A stretch of DNA of 35,078 bases, from assembly GCA_934394815.1 (NCBI GenBank), contig CAKRRD010000035.1, forward strand, positions 1-35,078. Direction: 5' to 3'. The stretch comes from an uncultured Acetatifactor sp. Its GTDB lineage: Bacteria; Bacillota; Clostridia; Lachnospirales; Lachnospiraceae. This document shows positions 22,081 through 31,090 of the stretch, in pieces. Position numbers and translations under genes: made by a program. The notes below the pieces were generated by a model. The model worked only from the letters and a program-made list of their open reading frames with translations, was not told the DNA's origin and did no database searches. Each line of letters begins with the position of its first letter. Position 1 is the stretch's first letter.

Positions 22081-23676
22081 TTATACTTCGTTGCTCATCT
22101 TGATGAAACGCTCCAGCTGTGCCTTTGCAAGGCCGGTATCGATGACCTTCTCTGCCAGCTTCACGCCGTCTGCCATACTGTCTGCCTTGCCTGCCACATA
22201 CAGGGCTGCTGCCGCATTCAACAGTACCGCATTGCGCTTCGGACCCTTTTCGCCGTTTAAGATAGCTCTGGTGATCTCTGCGTTCTCCTGGGGAGTTCCG
22301 CCCACCAGATCTTCCTTCGTGCATCTTACCATGCCAAAATCTTCCGGCGTGATCTCATAGTTTTTAAAGGTGCCGTTGTCAATCTCGCAGACTGTGGTAG
22401 GTGCGCTGGCGGAGATCTCATCCAGTCTGTCCTGTCCGTAGACTACCATGCCTCTCTTGACTCCCAGGTTCGCCAATACCTTTGCCATGGAAGGCAGCAG
22501 GCTTTCATCGTACACACCCATGATCTGGTATACCGGTTCTGCAGGGTTCGCTAACGGTCCTAAGATATTGAAAATCGTACGGATACCCAGTTCCTTGCGG
22601 ATAGGACCCACATATTTCATGGCAGTATGATATTTCTGGGCGAACAGGAAGCAGATGCCGATTTCTTCCAACAGCTTCCTGCTCTGTTCCGGCTCTATGG
22701 TGATGTTGACACCCAGTGCTTCCAGACAGTCTGCCGCACCGGATTTGGAACTGGCCGCACGGTTACCATGCTTCGCTACCGGTACTCCTGCGGCGGAGAT
22801 CACGATGGATGCTGTGGTGGAAATATTGAAGGAATTGGAGCCGTCACCGCCGGTTCCCACGATCTCCAGGGCTTCCACATCTGCCCCCAGCTTTCTGCCG
22901 AATTTCCGCATTTCTTCTGCGGAACCGGTGATTTCTTCGATGGTCTCCCCCTTCTGGCTTAAGGCCGTTAAATAAGCACTCTTCAAAATATCGCTGGCTT
23001 CCCCGCTCATGATTTCGTCCATAACGGTTTTTGCCATATCGTATCCAATGTCCTCATTCTTCACTAATTTTGCAACTGCTTCTTTGATCATATTTCTGCC
23101 TGCTCCTTTCCGGGTCTGTAAAAAATTAACGATGATCTGTCTTCCGTCCGGTGTCAGTACAGATTCCGGATGGAACTGTACTCCGTAGATCTGTTTCTCT
23201 GTCTGCTCTACCGCCATGACTTCTCCGTCTTCGGTGACTGCGGTTACTTTCAATTCGGGAGGAATCGTCTGTGGATCCGCCACCAGGGAATGATATCTTG
23301 CCACGGTGATGACCTTTTTCATGCCCCGGAACAATACGCTGTCCGTATCCAGAGTCGCCAGAGACTGTTTGCCGTGCATCAGGTGGGATGCATAAGTTAC
23401 GACAGCCCCTGCCACCTCGCAGATGGCCTGATGCCCCAGACAGATTCCCAGAATTGGAATCTTCCCGCCCAATGCCCGGATCACATCTTCACAGACACCG
23501 GCTTTGTCCGGTCTGCCGGGTCCCGGGGATAATATAATATGGGAAGGATTCATGGCACGGATCTCTTCCACACTGCACTCGTCATTGCGGATCACCCGGA
23601 TATCCGGGTTCACGCTTCCTACCAACTGATATACGTTGTAGGAAAAGCTGTCATAATTGTCGATCAGTAATATCAT
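22081..23676 (-). CDS. trpGD: Anthranilate synthase glutaminase subunit fused to anthranilate phosphoribosyltransferase
   Basis: The ~531-residue protein joins two pathway steps. Residues 1-190 are the class I glutamine amidotransferase Trp[24 protein letters not shown], the nucleophile Cys79 in [10 protein letters not shown], and His169/Glu171 in GVQFHPES. Residues ~196-531 are Trp[15 protein letters not shown] for PRPP binding, [19 protein letters not shown], and LGPLANPA. The order is as in the enterobacterial TrpGD fusion. The ATG at 23674-23676 overlaps the trpE stop (ATGA), with GGAGGG nine bases before; the open frame upstream of it is inside trpE. At the junction AAAGGAG (23103-23109) lies 11 bases before an ATG (23089-23091) that matches the usual first residue of free TrpD, so separate TrpD could still be made. 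Confidence 0.96.
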   Translation of the reverse strand: MILLIDNYDSFSYNVYQLVGSVNPDIRVIRNDECSVEEIRAMNPSHIILSPGPGRPDKAGVCEDVIRALGGKIPILGICLGHQAICEVAGAVVTYASHLMHGKQSLATLDTDSVLFRGMKKVITVARYHSLVADPQTIPPELKVTAVTEDGEVMAVEQTEKQIYGVQFHPESVLTPDGRQIIVNFLQTRKGAGRNMIKEAVAKLVKNEDIGYDMAKTVMDEIMSGEASDILKSAYLTALSQKGETIEEITGSAEEMRKFGRKLGADVEALEIVGTGGDGSNSFNISTTASIVISAAGVPVAKHGNRAASSKSGAADCLEALGVNITIEPEQSRKLLEEIGICFLFAQKYHTAMKYVGPIRKELGIRTIFNILGPLANPAEPVYQIMGVYDESLLPSMAKVLANLGVKRGMVVYGQDRLDEISASAPTTVCEIDNGTFKNYEITPEDFGMVRCTKEDLVGGTPQENAEITRAILNGEKGPKRNAVLLNAAAALYVAGKADSMADGVKLAEKVIDTGLAKAQLERFIKMSNEV

Positions 23677-25151
23677 GCTTCCATTCCCTCCTGTGCTTTC
23701 TGAAGTGCCTGCCGGACTGCTGCCGCTTTCTGGATACATTCTCTGTATTCCTTCTCCGGTATACTGTCCGCCACGATACCGGCTCCGGATCTAACGAATA
23801 CTTTTCCGTTCTTGGAGAAGGCAAGTCTTATGGCGATGCAGGTGTCCAGATTCCCGGTAAAGGAGATGTAGCCGATGGCACCGCCGTAGATCCCTCTCTT
23901 ATTGTCTTCCAGTTCATTGATGATCTCGCAGGCCCGAAGCTTCGGTGCTCCCGACAGGGTTCCTGCGGGAAGGATGGCATCCACCGCATCCAGCGCATCC
24001 GCATCCTCTCTGATCACGCCCCGCACCGTGGAGCCGATGTGCATGACGTGGGAATATCGTTCGATGGACATGTACTTCTCCACTTCCACCGTGCCGATCC
24101 GGCTGATCTTGCCGATGTCATTTCGTCCCAGATCCACTAACATATTGTGTTCGGAGCGTTCCTTTTCGTCCGCCAGAAGTTCCGCTTCTAATGCCCTGTC
24201 CGCTTCCTCGGTGGCTCCTCGGGGTCTCGTTCCTGCCAGGGGGAAGGTATGTAACACCCCGTCCTCTAACTTTACTAATGTCTCCGGGCTTGCTCCCACG
24301 ATCTCGCCGTCGCTGCCGGAAAAGTAGAACATATACGGGGAAGGATTCGTTGTCCGAAGCACCCGGTAGGCATCCAGCAGGCTTCCTTCCATCTCCGCCT
24401 CCAGACGATTGGATAATACCACCTGGAAGATATCTCCCTCTCTGATATAATGTTTGGCTTTCTCCACCATATTGCAGTAAGCCGCTTCGTTGAACAGGGG
24501 TTGAAAATCCGTACGAAGCTTACAGGGAATGTGTTCTGCTTTCTCTCCGTTTAACAGAAGCTCCTTCATGTTGTTCAGTTCCCGTTCTGCCCGGTGATAA
24601 TTGATCTCCAGATCGTCCGTCTTGATATTCAGGATCAAAATCAGTTTCTGCCTGTAATTGTCAAAGGCAATGACCTTGTGGAACAGCATCAGGTTCACAT
24701 CCTGGAAGCCTTCCTCATCCTTCGCATCCAGATGAAGTGTCGGCTCACTGTATTTGATGTAATCATAGGAAAAATATCCTACCAGCCCTCCGGTAAAGGA
24801 AGGAAGTCCGGGAAGCTTGGGGCTTTTGTTTTCCTCCATGACATTCCGGATGATCCCTCTGACATCTCCGGAATCCGTCCGGCTGGTCAGTTCCGACTTT
24901 ATCGTGGTCTTGCCGTTGTAGCAGGTAATCTCCAACAACGGATCGTACCCAAGGAAGGAATATCGTCCCCAGCGTTTATCCGCCTCCGCGCTTTCCAGCA
25001 GATAGACATGTCCGCTGACCTTTTTTAAGATCCGCAGCACTTCGATGGGTGTCGTCATATCCGCATACAGTTCCGTGCTTATGGGAATCACGCCGTAGTC
25101 TCCCTCTGCTGCCAAATTTTTACAATCTTCCAATGTAGGTGTGATCTTCAT
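23673..25151 (-). CDS. trpE: Anthranilate synthase component I
   Basis: The ~492-residue enzyme makes anthranilate from chorismate, with ammonia from the TrpG domain. It carries LLES at residues 51-54, the tryptophan feedback site, so allosteric inhibition by Trp is expected. The chorismate-binding half shows [55 protein letters not shown] and [15 protein letters not shown], ending in [17 protein letters not shown] chose the ATG at 25149-25151, nine bases after AAAGGAGGA; the TTG nine codons upstream is in the terminator zone. It is the first gene of the operon, directly after the T-box terminator. Confidence 0.98.
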   Translation of the reverse strand: MKITPTLEDCKNLAAEGDYGVIPISTELYADMTTPIEVLRILKKVSGHVYLLESAEADKRWGRYSFLGYDPLLEITCYNGKTTIKSELTSRTDSGDVRGIIRNVMEENKSPKLPGLPSFTGGLVGYFSYDYIKYSEPTLHLDAKDEEGFQDVNLMLFHKVIAFDNYRQKLILILNIKTDDLEINYHRAERELNNMKELLLNGEKAEHIPCKLRTDFQPLFNEAAYCNMVEKAKHYIREGDIFQVVLSNRLEAEMEGSLLDAYRVLRTTNPSPYMFYFSGSDGEIVGASPETLVKLEDGVLHTFPLAGTRPRGATEEADRALEAELLADEKERSEHNMLVDLGRNDIGKISRIGTVEVEKYMSIERYSHVMHIGSTVRGVIREDADALDAVDAILPAGTLSGAPKLRACEIINELEDNKRGIYGGAIGYISFTGNLDTCIAIRLAFSKNGKVFVRSGAGIVADSIPEKEYRECIQKAAAVRQALQKAQEGMEA

Positions 25152-25176
25152 TCCGGTACTCCTCCTTTTTTCTGAC

Positions 25177-25218
25177 AAAAAAACCGCCCATGACAGAAAT
25201 TTCTTCTGTCAAGGACGG
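25177..25218 (-). terminator. T-box regulated intrinsic terminator
   Basis: On the minus strand CCGTCCTTGACAGA pairs with TCTGTCATGGGCGG (14 bp, with a G-U pair) and is followed by seven T residues at 25177-25183. The 5' arm starts 15 bases after the T-box motif, so it competes with the antiterminator. Confidence 0.93.
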
Positions 25219-25480
25219 GTCATATACATTTCCCGCGGTGCCACCTTGCTTCACAATTACCTGTGCTCTTACAGGATACCATCATATCCCAGACAACTGA
25301 CGTATGCCCTCACGTCGCAGAATACTTAAGGTCTCATGACTCTATGATCCTCTTTGGCTGCGCCCTCCGTGGTCCATTTAACAACCTGCGTTCCAACCTT
25401 TCTCAGCCTCCGGTCTCTCTGTAAGTGCACGAACTGTTTTTATCTCCACATCATTGGTTTCTTACCGCTATATTTAATTT
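25177..25480 (-). promoter_or_regulatory. Tryptophan-specific T-box riboswitch leader of the trp operon
   Basis: The minus-strand leader contains the T-box consensus AAGGTGGCACCGCGG at 25233-25247. Its bulge UGGC fits a tRNA with discriminator G, as in tRNA-Trp. Upstream, TGG at 25374-25376 followed by ACC stands where the specifier codon belongs, inside a stem closed by GGCTG/CAGCC. Uncharged tRNA-Trp would stabilise the antiterminator, otherwise the terminator at 25184-25218 forms. This leader fills most of the 405-bp stretch between trpE and the next gene. Confidence 0.93.
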
Positions 25481-25486
25481 TAATTC

Positions 25487-25515
25487 ATATTACCGCTTTA
25501 GTGCAGTAACGTCAA
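25487..25515 (-). promoter_or_regulatory. Promoter of the trp operon
   Basis: TTGACG (25510-25515), a 17-bp spacer and TAATAT (25487-25492) on the minus strand lie before the T-box leader. The start would be near 25480, making the leader about 330 nt. It sits only ~40 bp after the preceding gene. Confidence 0.75.
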
Positions 25516-25556
25516 GTAGTGATTTTAATCTTTTTTCGAAAAATTCTTTGCATATT

Positions 25557-26387
25557 TTATTTTCCCACTTTCACAAACAGTTCCCGGATCCCTTCATAAT
25601 AGCCGATAGTCACCGTCATACTGCTGCCGTCTTCTTCCCCCGGAAACGTGAATTTTTCAAAATAAGGTGTAGTCTCCAGCAACGGGTTGGGATCCTCGTA
25701 ATTCTGAAGTCCGGTGAGTTCCAAATAGTCTGCATACTCTGTGATCATGGCTTCCGGATCAATGTCCTCCCATTCCTGCCCGGTGCGGACATAGAACTCG
25801 TAGATTTTTCCGGTATCCGCATCCATATAAATGTCCAGAAAACGGTTGCTCTTGTCCGCATTCTGTACATCCGTGGACAGGCTGATCTTCCATACGGACA
25901 GATTATTCCGTGGTTCGAGTACATCAATGGCGGAACAGATCACCGCTTCATAGGAATCTTCCGATACTTCCCTTACGTTCTGCGGCAGGCTTCCCCGTTC
26001 CTTCAATACGCCGATTTCCCGGTTGCAGGCTTCGAATACTGTTTCCTTCTGGATCTGTCCCTCCGCAGGCTGCTGTCTGTTCTCCACAAAAGCATAGCTT
26101 CCTGTCATTTCCCCATATCTTTCTGTGTCATTGTCCACTCTGGTCAATGACCGCAATTCACTTTCCGGCAGCTGCTGGCTGCTCAGACACCGCCCCAGCA
26201 GATAAAGCTTCTGGTTACTGCTCATACGGTAACGGTACCCTTCCGCACTCTCCGCCTCCTCTGTCTTAATGCTGTTCAAAAGCTTTGCGTCCCATCTGTC
26301 TGCAATCCATTCCGGTCCCCACAATGCCGCCAGAATGACCACTACTGCCACAACAAAGCCTATGATATAATTTTTCCATTTATTCAT
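25557..26387 (-). CDS. Membrane-anchored protein of unknown function in two-component operon
   Basis: The 276-residue product has one N-terminal membrane segment (~7-24, IIGFVVAVVVILAALWG) and an extracellular domain of ~250 residues. The latter contains FLDIYMDADTGKIYEFYVRT, a PepSY-like pattern (D-A-x-T-G-x-I), then a C-terminal beta part SMTVTIGYYEGIRELFV. It is thus likely a sensor or modulator outside the membrane. I do not assign a family. Its start overlaps the histidine kinase gene by 8 bp, so the kinase and this protein are probably translationally coupled. No clear terminator follows, so transcription may run on into the trp leader. Confidence 0.72.
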   Translation of the reverse strand: MNKWKNYIIGFVVAVVVILAALWGPEWIADRWDAKLLNSIKTEEAESAEGYRYRMSSNQKLYLLGRCLSSQQLPESELRSLTRVDNDTERYGEMTGSYAFVENRQQPAEGQIQKETVFEACNREIGVLKERGSLPQNVREVSEDSYEAVICSAIDVLEPRNNLSVWKISLSTDVQNADKSNRFLDIYMDADTGKIYEFYVRTGQEWEDIDPEAMITEYADYLELTGLQNYEDPNPLLETTPYFEKFTFPGEEDGSSMTVTIGYYEGIRELFVKVGK

Positions 26388-27810
26388 CCGGCTTCACCCC
26401 CTCATCCGGAATCAGGAAGCTCATACAGCTTCCCTCTCCCAGAGTGCTTTTGATCTCCAGCCTGCTGTGGTGCAGTTTTAGAATCGAAGTACACAGTGCC
26501 AGCCCCAGCCCCGCTCCGTTGTTGGCTCTGGCTCTGGATTTATCCACCATGTAAAAAGCTTCCGTGATCTTATGGCATTCTTCTTCGGGAATACCGATGC
26601 CTTCATCCAGCACCTGAAAATAGTAACCATTCTCCCGACGGCTTCCAACGATTACCACTGTCTGTCCTGCTTCGGAGGCCTTGATTGCATTGTCGGTCAG
26701 ATTGATCAAAACGGTTTTTAACAGATTCTCCTCCCCGTAAAGTTCACCCTTTTCCCACCGGATATCAACCTTCACGCCGCTGTCTTCCGGATTTTTCTTC
26801 TCTCCGTAAATCTCCTGCAGATATGTAAAAATACCAGAGACATTCGTATTCTTCCGTTCAATCTCCTCCCGTCTGGCCACAATGATGTCTAACAGGCGCA
26901 GTGCCATAGTCTCCAGCCGTTTGCCCTCGGTATAGATATAATTGGCGCAGAGAAAATGCTTCTCCTCGTCCAGTTTGCGGGAACGCAGCATATCCGCATA
27001 ACCGATAATGGCCGTCAGCGGTGTTTTCAGTTCATGGGAAAATGCAGCGATAAAATCCTCTCTGGCCCGGACTTCGTTTTCCAGATTCTTGATATTCTGT
27101 TCCAGAGCCTCTGCCATGTGATTAAAATCCGCCGTCAGCTGTCCCATTTCGTCATGACTGATCTGCTCCGCGCGATAGTTGTATTCTCCCTCCGCCATCT
27201 TGCCGGCAGCCTGTGTCAAAAGCCTTATGGGTCTGGTCAGCCAGCAGGCGGTCCATGTCATGATCACGCCACTGCATAACAGTACAATCACCGTCATCTG
27301 ACGATACATCCGAAATCCCGCTGTCCTCTCTGCATATACGGCAGTTACATCCTTCATAGTCTCTAATCGTAACAGCCGGTCAGAGATGTTGATTCTGGTC
27401 TGCGTCTGGATATAGTAGAGACCTCCCTGCTGCAGTACCCGGTACACCTGTGTATTTTCTCCATGTTCCTCCCACAGGGCGGTATCCCCGGTGAAGCCCT
27501 CACTGGTATACAGCACCTTTCCGCTCCCGTCGCTGATCCGCAGCAGTCTGCTTCCGTGCTGTCCGCTGTTCTCCAGATATGCACCGATCTGTTCCACGGT
27601 TCCGTCCGGGAGAACATCATATTTCGAAGGAATATTCAGGGCAGCCGTCTCGAACGCAAAACTCAAAATATTGCTTTCGTCCAACGCCTGTCTGGTCTCC
27701 CTCTCCAGAGAAGTCTGAAACACATAATTTACAAAAAAATAACCGCTCACTCCACATGCTGCTGCCATGATCAGCATGGTGCACAACAGAATTTTCCAGG
27801 AAAATTTCAT
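26380..27810 (-). CDS. Sensor histidine kinase
   Basis: The 476-residue product has two membrane segments (~7-27 and ~173-191) flanking an extracellular sensor of ~145 residues, a HAMP linker (~192-245), a HisKA domain with the phosphorylated His259 in AAFSHELKTPLTAIIGY, and an ATPase domain with LINLTDNAIKAS (N box, ~368-380), DEGIGIP (G1, 402-408) and GAGLGLAL (G2, 432-439). It is a standard OmpR-group kinase. It lies 41 bp after the response regulator gene and overlaps the next gene by 8 bp. The extracellular ligand is unknown; the neighbouring exported DxDxDG protein and the membrane-anchored protein may be part of the sensing complex. Confidence 0.95.
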   Translation of the reverse strand: MKFSWKILLCTMLIMAAACGVSGYFFVNYVFQTSLERETRQALDESNILSFAFETAALNIPSKYDVLPDGTVEQIGAYLENSGQHGSRLLRISDGSGKVLYTSEGFTGDTALWEEHGENTQVYRVLQQGGLYYIQTQTRINISDRLLRLETMKDVTAVYAERTAGFRMYRQMTVIVLLCSGVIMTWTACWLTRPIRLLTQAAGKMAEGEYNYRAEQISHDEMGQLTADFNHMAEALEQNIKNLENEVRAREDFIAAFSHELKTPLTAIIGYADMLRSRKLDEEKHFLCANYIYTEGKRLETMALRLLDIIVARREEIERKNTNVSGIFTYLQEIYGEKKNPEDSGVKVDIRWEKGELYGEENLLKTVLINLTDNAIKASEAGQTVVIVGSRRENGYYFQVLDEGIGIPEEECHKITEAFYMVDKSRARANNGAGLGLALCTSILKLHHSRLEIKSTLGEGSCMSFLIPDEGVKPDE

Positions 27811-27851
27811 TCTTTTCTCCTTCTGTCTTTCCTCTGCAGGTCTGTCCGCTG

Positions 27852-28508
27852 TTATGCGATCTCCAGACGATAACCCACCTTATATACTGCCACCAGCTGG
27901 TTCTCCCATCCCATTTTCCTGCGCAGGCGCTGTACATGCAGTTCCAGTGTCCTGCTGTCCCCGTCGTACTCTTCTCCCCATACTTTTTCGTACAGTTTCT
28001 CCTTGAACAGGGCAATATTTTTATTCTGGATAAACAATACCAGCAGCCCGTATTCCTTGTTGGTAAGCACCACAGGTACTCCTGCCCTGGTCACCATGCG
28101 GGCCTCCAGATCCACTACCACATCCCCGGCAGATAACTGTGCACCCCGCTTATGAAATCTGCGAAGAACCACCTCTACTCTCGCCAGCAGTTCCACTACA
28201 TCAAAGGGCTTCACCAGATAGTCCTCCGCTCCCAGACGCAGACCCTTTACCCTGTCTTTCACATCCCCTTTGGCGGTAATGAAGATTACCGGGATCTTCA
28301 GGGGTCTTATATATTCCATAATATCGAAGCCATCCACTCCCGGAAGCATAATATCCAGTAAGATCAGATCAAAGCTTTCCTTCTCGATCAGTTCAATGGC
28401 TTTCATGCCGTCCTGTACACTTTTGCAGAAATAACCTGCCGCCGACAGGTTCAGGTCGATCAGATCACAGATCGGCTTTTCATCATCCACGATCAATATT
28501 TTTATCAT
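27852..28508 (-). CDS. OmpR-family response regulator
   Basis: The 218-residue regulator has a receiver domain (~1-115: acidic pair D8-D9, phospho-acceptor Asp52 in LILLDIMLPGVDG, Thr78, Lys100 in YLVKPFD) and a winged-helix DNA-binding domain (~125-218: VLTNKEYGLLVLFI, TLELHVQRLRRKMG, VYKVGYRL). I chose the ATG at 28506-28508, whose A-T overlaps the stop of the upstream gene (TAATG); the open frame extends 23 codons into that gene but GGGGGTGG gives a ribosome site at the chosen start. It is the partner of the adjacent kinase. Its targets cannot be read from the window. Confidence 0.95.
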   Translation of the reverse strand: MIKILIVDDEKPICDLIDLNLSAAGYFCKSVQDGMKAIELIEKESFDLILLDIMLPGVDGFDIMEYIRPLKIPVIFITAKGDVKDRVKGLRLGAEDYLVKPFDVVELLARVEVVLRRFHKRGAQLSAGDVVVDLEARMVTRAGVPVVLTNKEYGLLVLFIQNKNIALFKEKLYEKVWGEEYDGDSRTLELHVQRLRRKMGWENQLVAVYKVGYRLEIA

Positions 28509-29656
28509 TATGTATTCCACCCCCAGTAAGCACGGATCTTCGTCACCAGTGCCTCCAGAGTATCCTCCTCCGTACATTCATAATCTGCCGTAAAATCTAC
28601 ATCCTTCTCAAATCCGGCCGTCCGCTGATAATAAACGGTACATACCGTATCCACCAGCAGTTCCCCGTCTTCCCCTTCGTAACTGTATTTCGCAAATACC
28701 ACAAGATCCTTCAGACCGTCGCCGTCCAGATCCTTGCCCTGGATCCCTTTCAGCGCATAGAGATTGTCGTAATCTTCCATCGGCTGAAAGCTCCACACGA
28801 TATTCCCCTGTTCATCGATCAGATAGATCATGAACACGTCGTATTCCGACATCCGGTAGATCCCCGGCACCACCTTTAGCTTCCCCAGCTTTTCAAAATT
28901 GCGGGTGTAGGACTGTTCTTCAATCACATTAAAATTGTGGTTCAGAAGATCCGACAGGGTCTCCGCCGTATAGAGGAACTCCGTGGAACGGCCATCTCTC
29001 ACAAAATTCAGAATGCAGCCGGGGTTCTTGTTCATATCAAAGCGGTTGATCTTGTCCGAGATCCGGTAATCTCTGTAAAAGCTTCCGTCTTCCCGGAACA
29101 GCACGTCACCCACTTTATAGGATTCCTGCTGATACTCTCCACGGTCATTGTGACACCTGGCAATCAGGATAATATCCGTATCTCCGTCATTGTCCACATC
29201 CTGAAAGGATACCGAAGCCAGTTTTTCCACCGGCTGGCGTATTTCCCCGGGATAACAGTAATTTGCCTCCAGCTGGTCCGTCTTGTACAGGATCTGCCCC
29301 TCCGTATCCGCAATAAAAATTGCCAGTCTGTGGTATCTTTTGTCCAGAGCGGCATAAAACCAGATTTCATCCCCGGCAGCCTCCGTAGTATCAAGGTCTT
29401 CTTCCGGAAGTTTTTGCTGAGGCATCGCAAAAATCTGGTTCTTCAGCAGACAGAACCCCTGCTCCTCCACATCTGGAATCTCTTCTATCTGAGCAAATCG
29501 TTCCCGATAGCGTTCGTATTCTTCCGCCACCAGTTCTCCATTTCCCCCTGCTGCGGTCACGGAAGCAGAAAAGGTGGGAAGCTGCACAGACAAAACCACC
29601 AAAAAGACAATACACACTATCCTAAGTATGGTTCTTCTCTTTCTGTGTTCCGGCAT
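28508..29656 (-). CDS. Exported protein with DxDxDG (VCBS/FG-GAP-like) motifs
   Basis: The 382-residue protein has a signal peptide or N-terminal anchor (RKRRTILRI then a hydrophobic stretch to ~30, SAS near 30-32). Two calcium-type loops are visible, DVDNDGDTDI at 153-162 and DLDGDGLKDL at 309-318, each preceded by a strand and followed by hydrophobic residues, as in VCBS/FG-GAP beta-propeller repeats. The spacing suggests a propeller with several degenerate blades. It overlaps the response regulator by one base, so it belongs to the two-component operon. An accessory sensor role is inferred from this coupling. A strong AAAGGAGGTGG ribosome site precedes the ATG. Confidence 0.82.
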   Translation of the reverse strand: MPEHRKRRTILRIVCIVFLVVLSVQLPTFSASVTAAGGNGELVAEEYERYRERFAQIEEIPDVEEQGFCLLKNQIFAMPQQKLPEEDLDTTEAAGDEIWFYAALDKRYHRLAIFIADTEGQILYKTDQLEANYCYPGEIRQPVEKLASVSFQDVDNDGDTDIILIARCHNDRGEYQQESYKVGDVLFREDGSFYRDYRISDKINRFDMNKNPGCILNFVRDGRSTEFLYTAETLSDLLNHNFNVIEEQSYTRNFEKLGKLKVVPGIYRMSEYDVFMIYLIDEQGNIVWSFQPMEDYDNLYALKGIQGKDLDGDGLKDLVVFAKYSYEGEDGELLVDTVCTVYYQRTAGFEKDVDFTADYECTEEDTLEALVTKIRAYWGWNT

Positions 29657-29704
29657 CTTCCCACCTCCTTTGTATCGTTATTCGATTTGTTATTTCATTC
29701 TCTC

Positions 29705-30934
29705 TTACAGATCATCGATGATAATGTGTCTGGGCTGTCCTGTGATCATGATGGGGGTCAGTTCCGCCTGAATCAGAGGCTCAATATAGTTCCTCATGTC
29801 TGCCGTCACATAGTCGCCCTCCTCGGTGATCCAGGCGCGGGGAACCTTTTTCTCCAGATTGGCTACTTTATGCACATCGTAGAGATCTGTAGTACAGATA
29901 TAGGGATCCTGGGACACTCTCTTTAAGATCACCATCTGGCCGGTTTTCCCCTCGAAAGCTGCCTTCACCGCAGTTCCGCCTACCTGATAAGCCTCGGTGA
30001 TATCCACGCGGGACGTCAGGTGCCCGGCACAGCGCTGTAGGGTTGACAGTTCGATGGCTCTGGACTTGCAGCCCAGCTTCTCAATGATCAGATCCGACAG
30101 GTATTTACCGGTACCGCTTAACTGTACATGGCCAAAGGAATCTGTCTTATCGGAGGGTGCAGAAAGTTCACAGACATATTTCCCTTCTGCGGTCTTGATC
30201 CCTTCCGATACCGCAATGACAATAGACTGCTTCTCGCTGACCAGTTTCTTCACCTTTTCCAGGAAATTGTCCACGTCAAAGGGAACTTCCGGCAGATAGA
30301 TCAGATCCGGGCCTTCACAGTCTTCACTTTTGGCAAGTACTGCCGCTCCGGTGAGCCATCCAGCATTTCTTCCCATGATTTCGATGACAGTCACGCTCTG
30401 CATCTCATAGATCAGGCCGTCACGCACCAGTTCTTTGGTGACCGTAGCGATATATTTTGCCGCACTTCCGTAACCGGGGGTATGATCCGTACCCTCCAGA
30501 TCGTTATCAATGGTCTTGGGTACACCGATAAACCGGATCGGGCTGTCGATGGTCTGGGCATAATCGGAAAGCTTTTTAATAGTATCCATGGAGTCATTGC
30601 CACCGATATAGAAAAATGCCATGATCTCCAGTTCTTCCAGAATTGAAAATATTTTATCATAGATGACTTTGTCTTCGCTGATCTCCGGCAGCTTATAGCG
30701 GCAGGATCCCAGGAAGGATGCCGGTGTTCTCTTCAAAAGTTCCACATCCATATCGTTGCGGATCTTTTCCCCCAGATCCACGATCTTTTTCTCCAGCAGT
30801 CCCTGAATGCCGTAACGCATGCCGTATATGGTATCCGCTCCCATATCCTTTGCTGTCTTATAAACACCCGCAAGGCTGGCATTGATCACCGCCGTGGGGC
30901 CTCCGGACTGTCCTACAATCACATTTTTTTTCAT
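29705..30934 (-). CDS. pfp: 6-phosphofructokinase, probably PPi-dependent
   Basis: The ~409-residue enzyme phosphorylates fructose 6-phosphate. It has the Gly-rich GQSGGPTAVINAS at the start, IGGNDSMDT at 110-118, PKTIDNDL at 139-146 and EIMGRNAGWLTGAA at ~185-198. In ATP-type enzymes the second motif is GGDGS; an Asp in place of the second Gly blocks ATP and favours pyrophosphate, and PKTIDNDL (Lys for Gly) also marks the PPi type. So PPi use is likely, in which case the reaction is reversible. I chose the ATG at 30932-30934 because the upstream ATG at 30946 overlaps the GGAG site. Only 48 bp separate it from the exported DxDxDG gene, and no terminator is seen between them. Confidence 0.9.
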   Translation of the reverse strand: MKKNVIVGQSGGPTAVINASLAGVYKTAKDMGADTIYGMRYGIQGLLEKKIVDLGEKIRNDMDVELLKRTPASFLGSCRYKLPEISEDKVIYDKIFSILEELEIMAFFYIGGNDSMDTIKKLSDYAQTIDSPIRFIGVPKTIDNDLEGTDHTPGYGSAAKYIATVTKELVRDGLIYEMQSVTVIEIMGRNAGWLTGAAVLAKSEDCEGPDLIYLPEVPFDVDNFLEKVKKLVSEKQSIVIAVSEGIKTAEGKYVCELSAPSDKTDSFGHVQLSGTGKYLSDLIIEKLGCKSRAIELSTLQRCAGHLTSRVDITEAYQVGGTAVKAAFEGKTGQMVILKRVSQDPYICTTDLYDVHKVANLEKKVPRAWITEEGDYVTADMRNYIEPLIQAELTPIMITGQPRHIIIDDL

Positions 30935-31029
30935 AATACTCTCCATTCCGCAGACGTTCTTTGTATCTCCCTCTGCTCATTCGTTACCGGAAACCGGCCG
31001 GAATCATCCTGCCCGGTTTGCATACGCAA

Positions 31030-31066
31030 AACACCCACCAATCGGATCCTCCGGTTGATGGGTGTT
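31030..31066 (-). terminator. Terminator after ackA
   Basis: A 16-bp stem on the minus strand (AACACCCATCAACCGG with CCGATTGGTGGGTGTT, two G-U pairs) with a 5-base loop is followed by TTTTGCG. It ends the pta-ackA unit 25 bp after the ackA stop. In the rest of the gap to pfp (30935-31029) I see no clear -10/-35 pair. Confidence 0.85.
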
Positions 31067-31090
31067 CTCATTCTTAAGGTTCCGTTGAAC

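Noticed and set aside
25152..25480. Leader-peptide attenuation of the trp operon.
   Set aside because: No short frame with clustered Trp codons is seen, while T-box consensus and specifier are present.
25516..25556. A terminator after the two-component operon.
   Set aside because: Only a weak A/T stem (TTTTTTCGAAAAA) is present, without GC pairs or a proper T-run.
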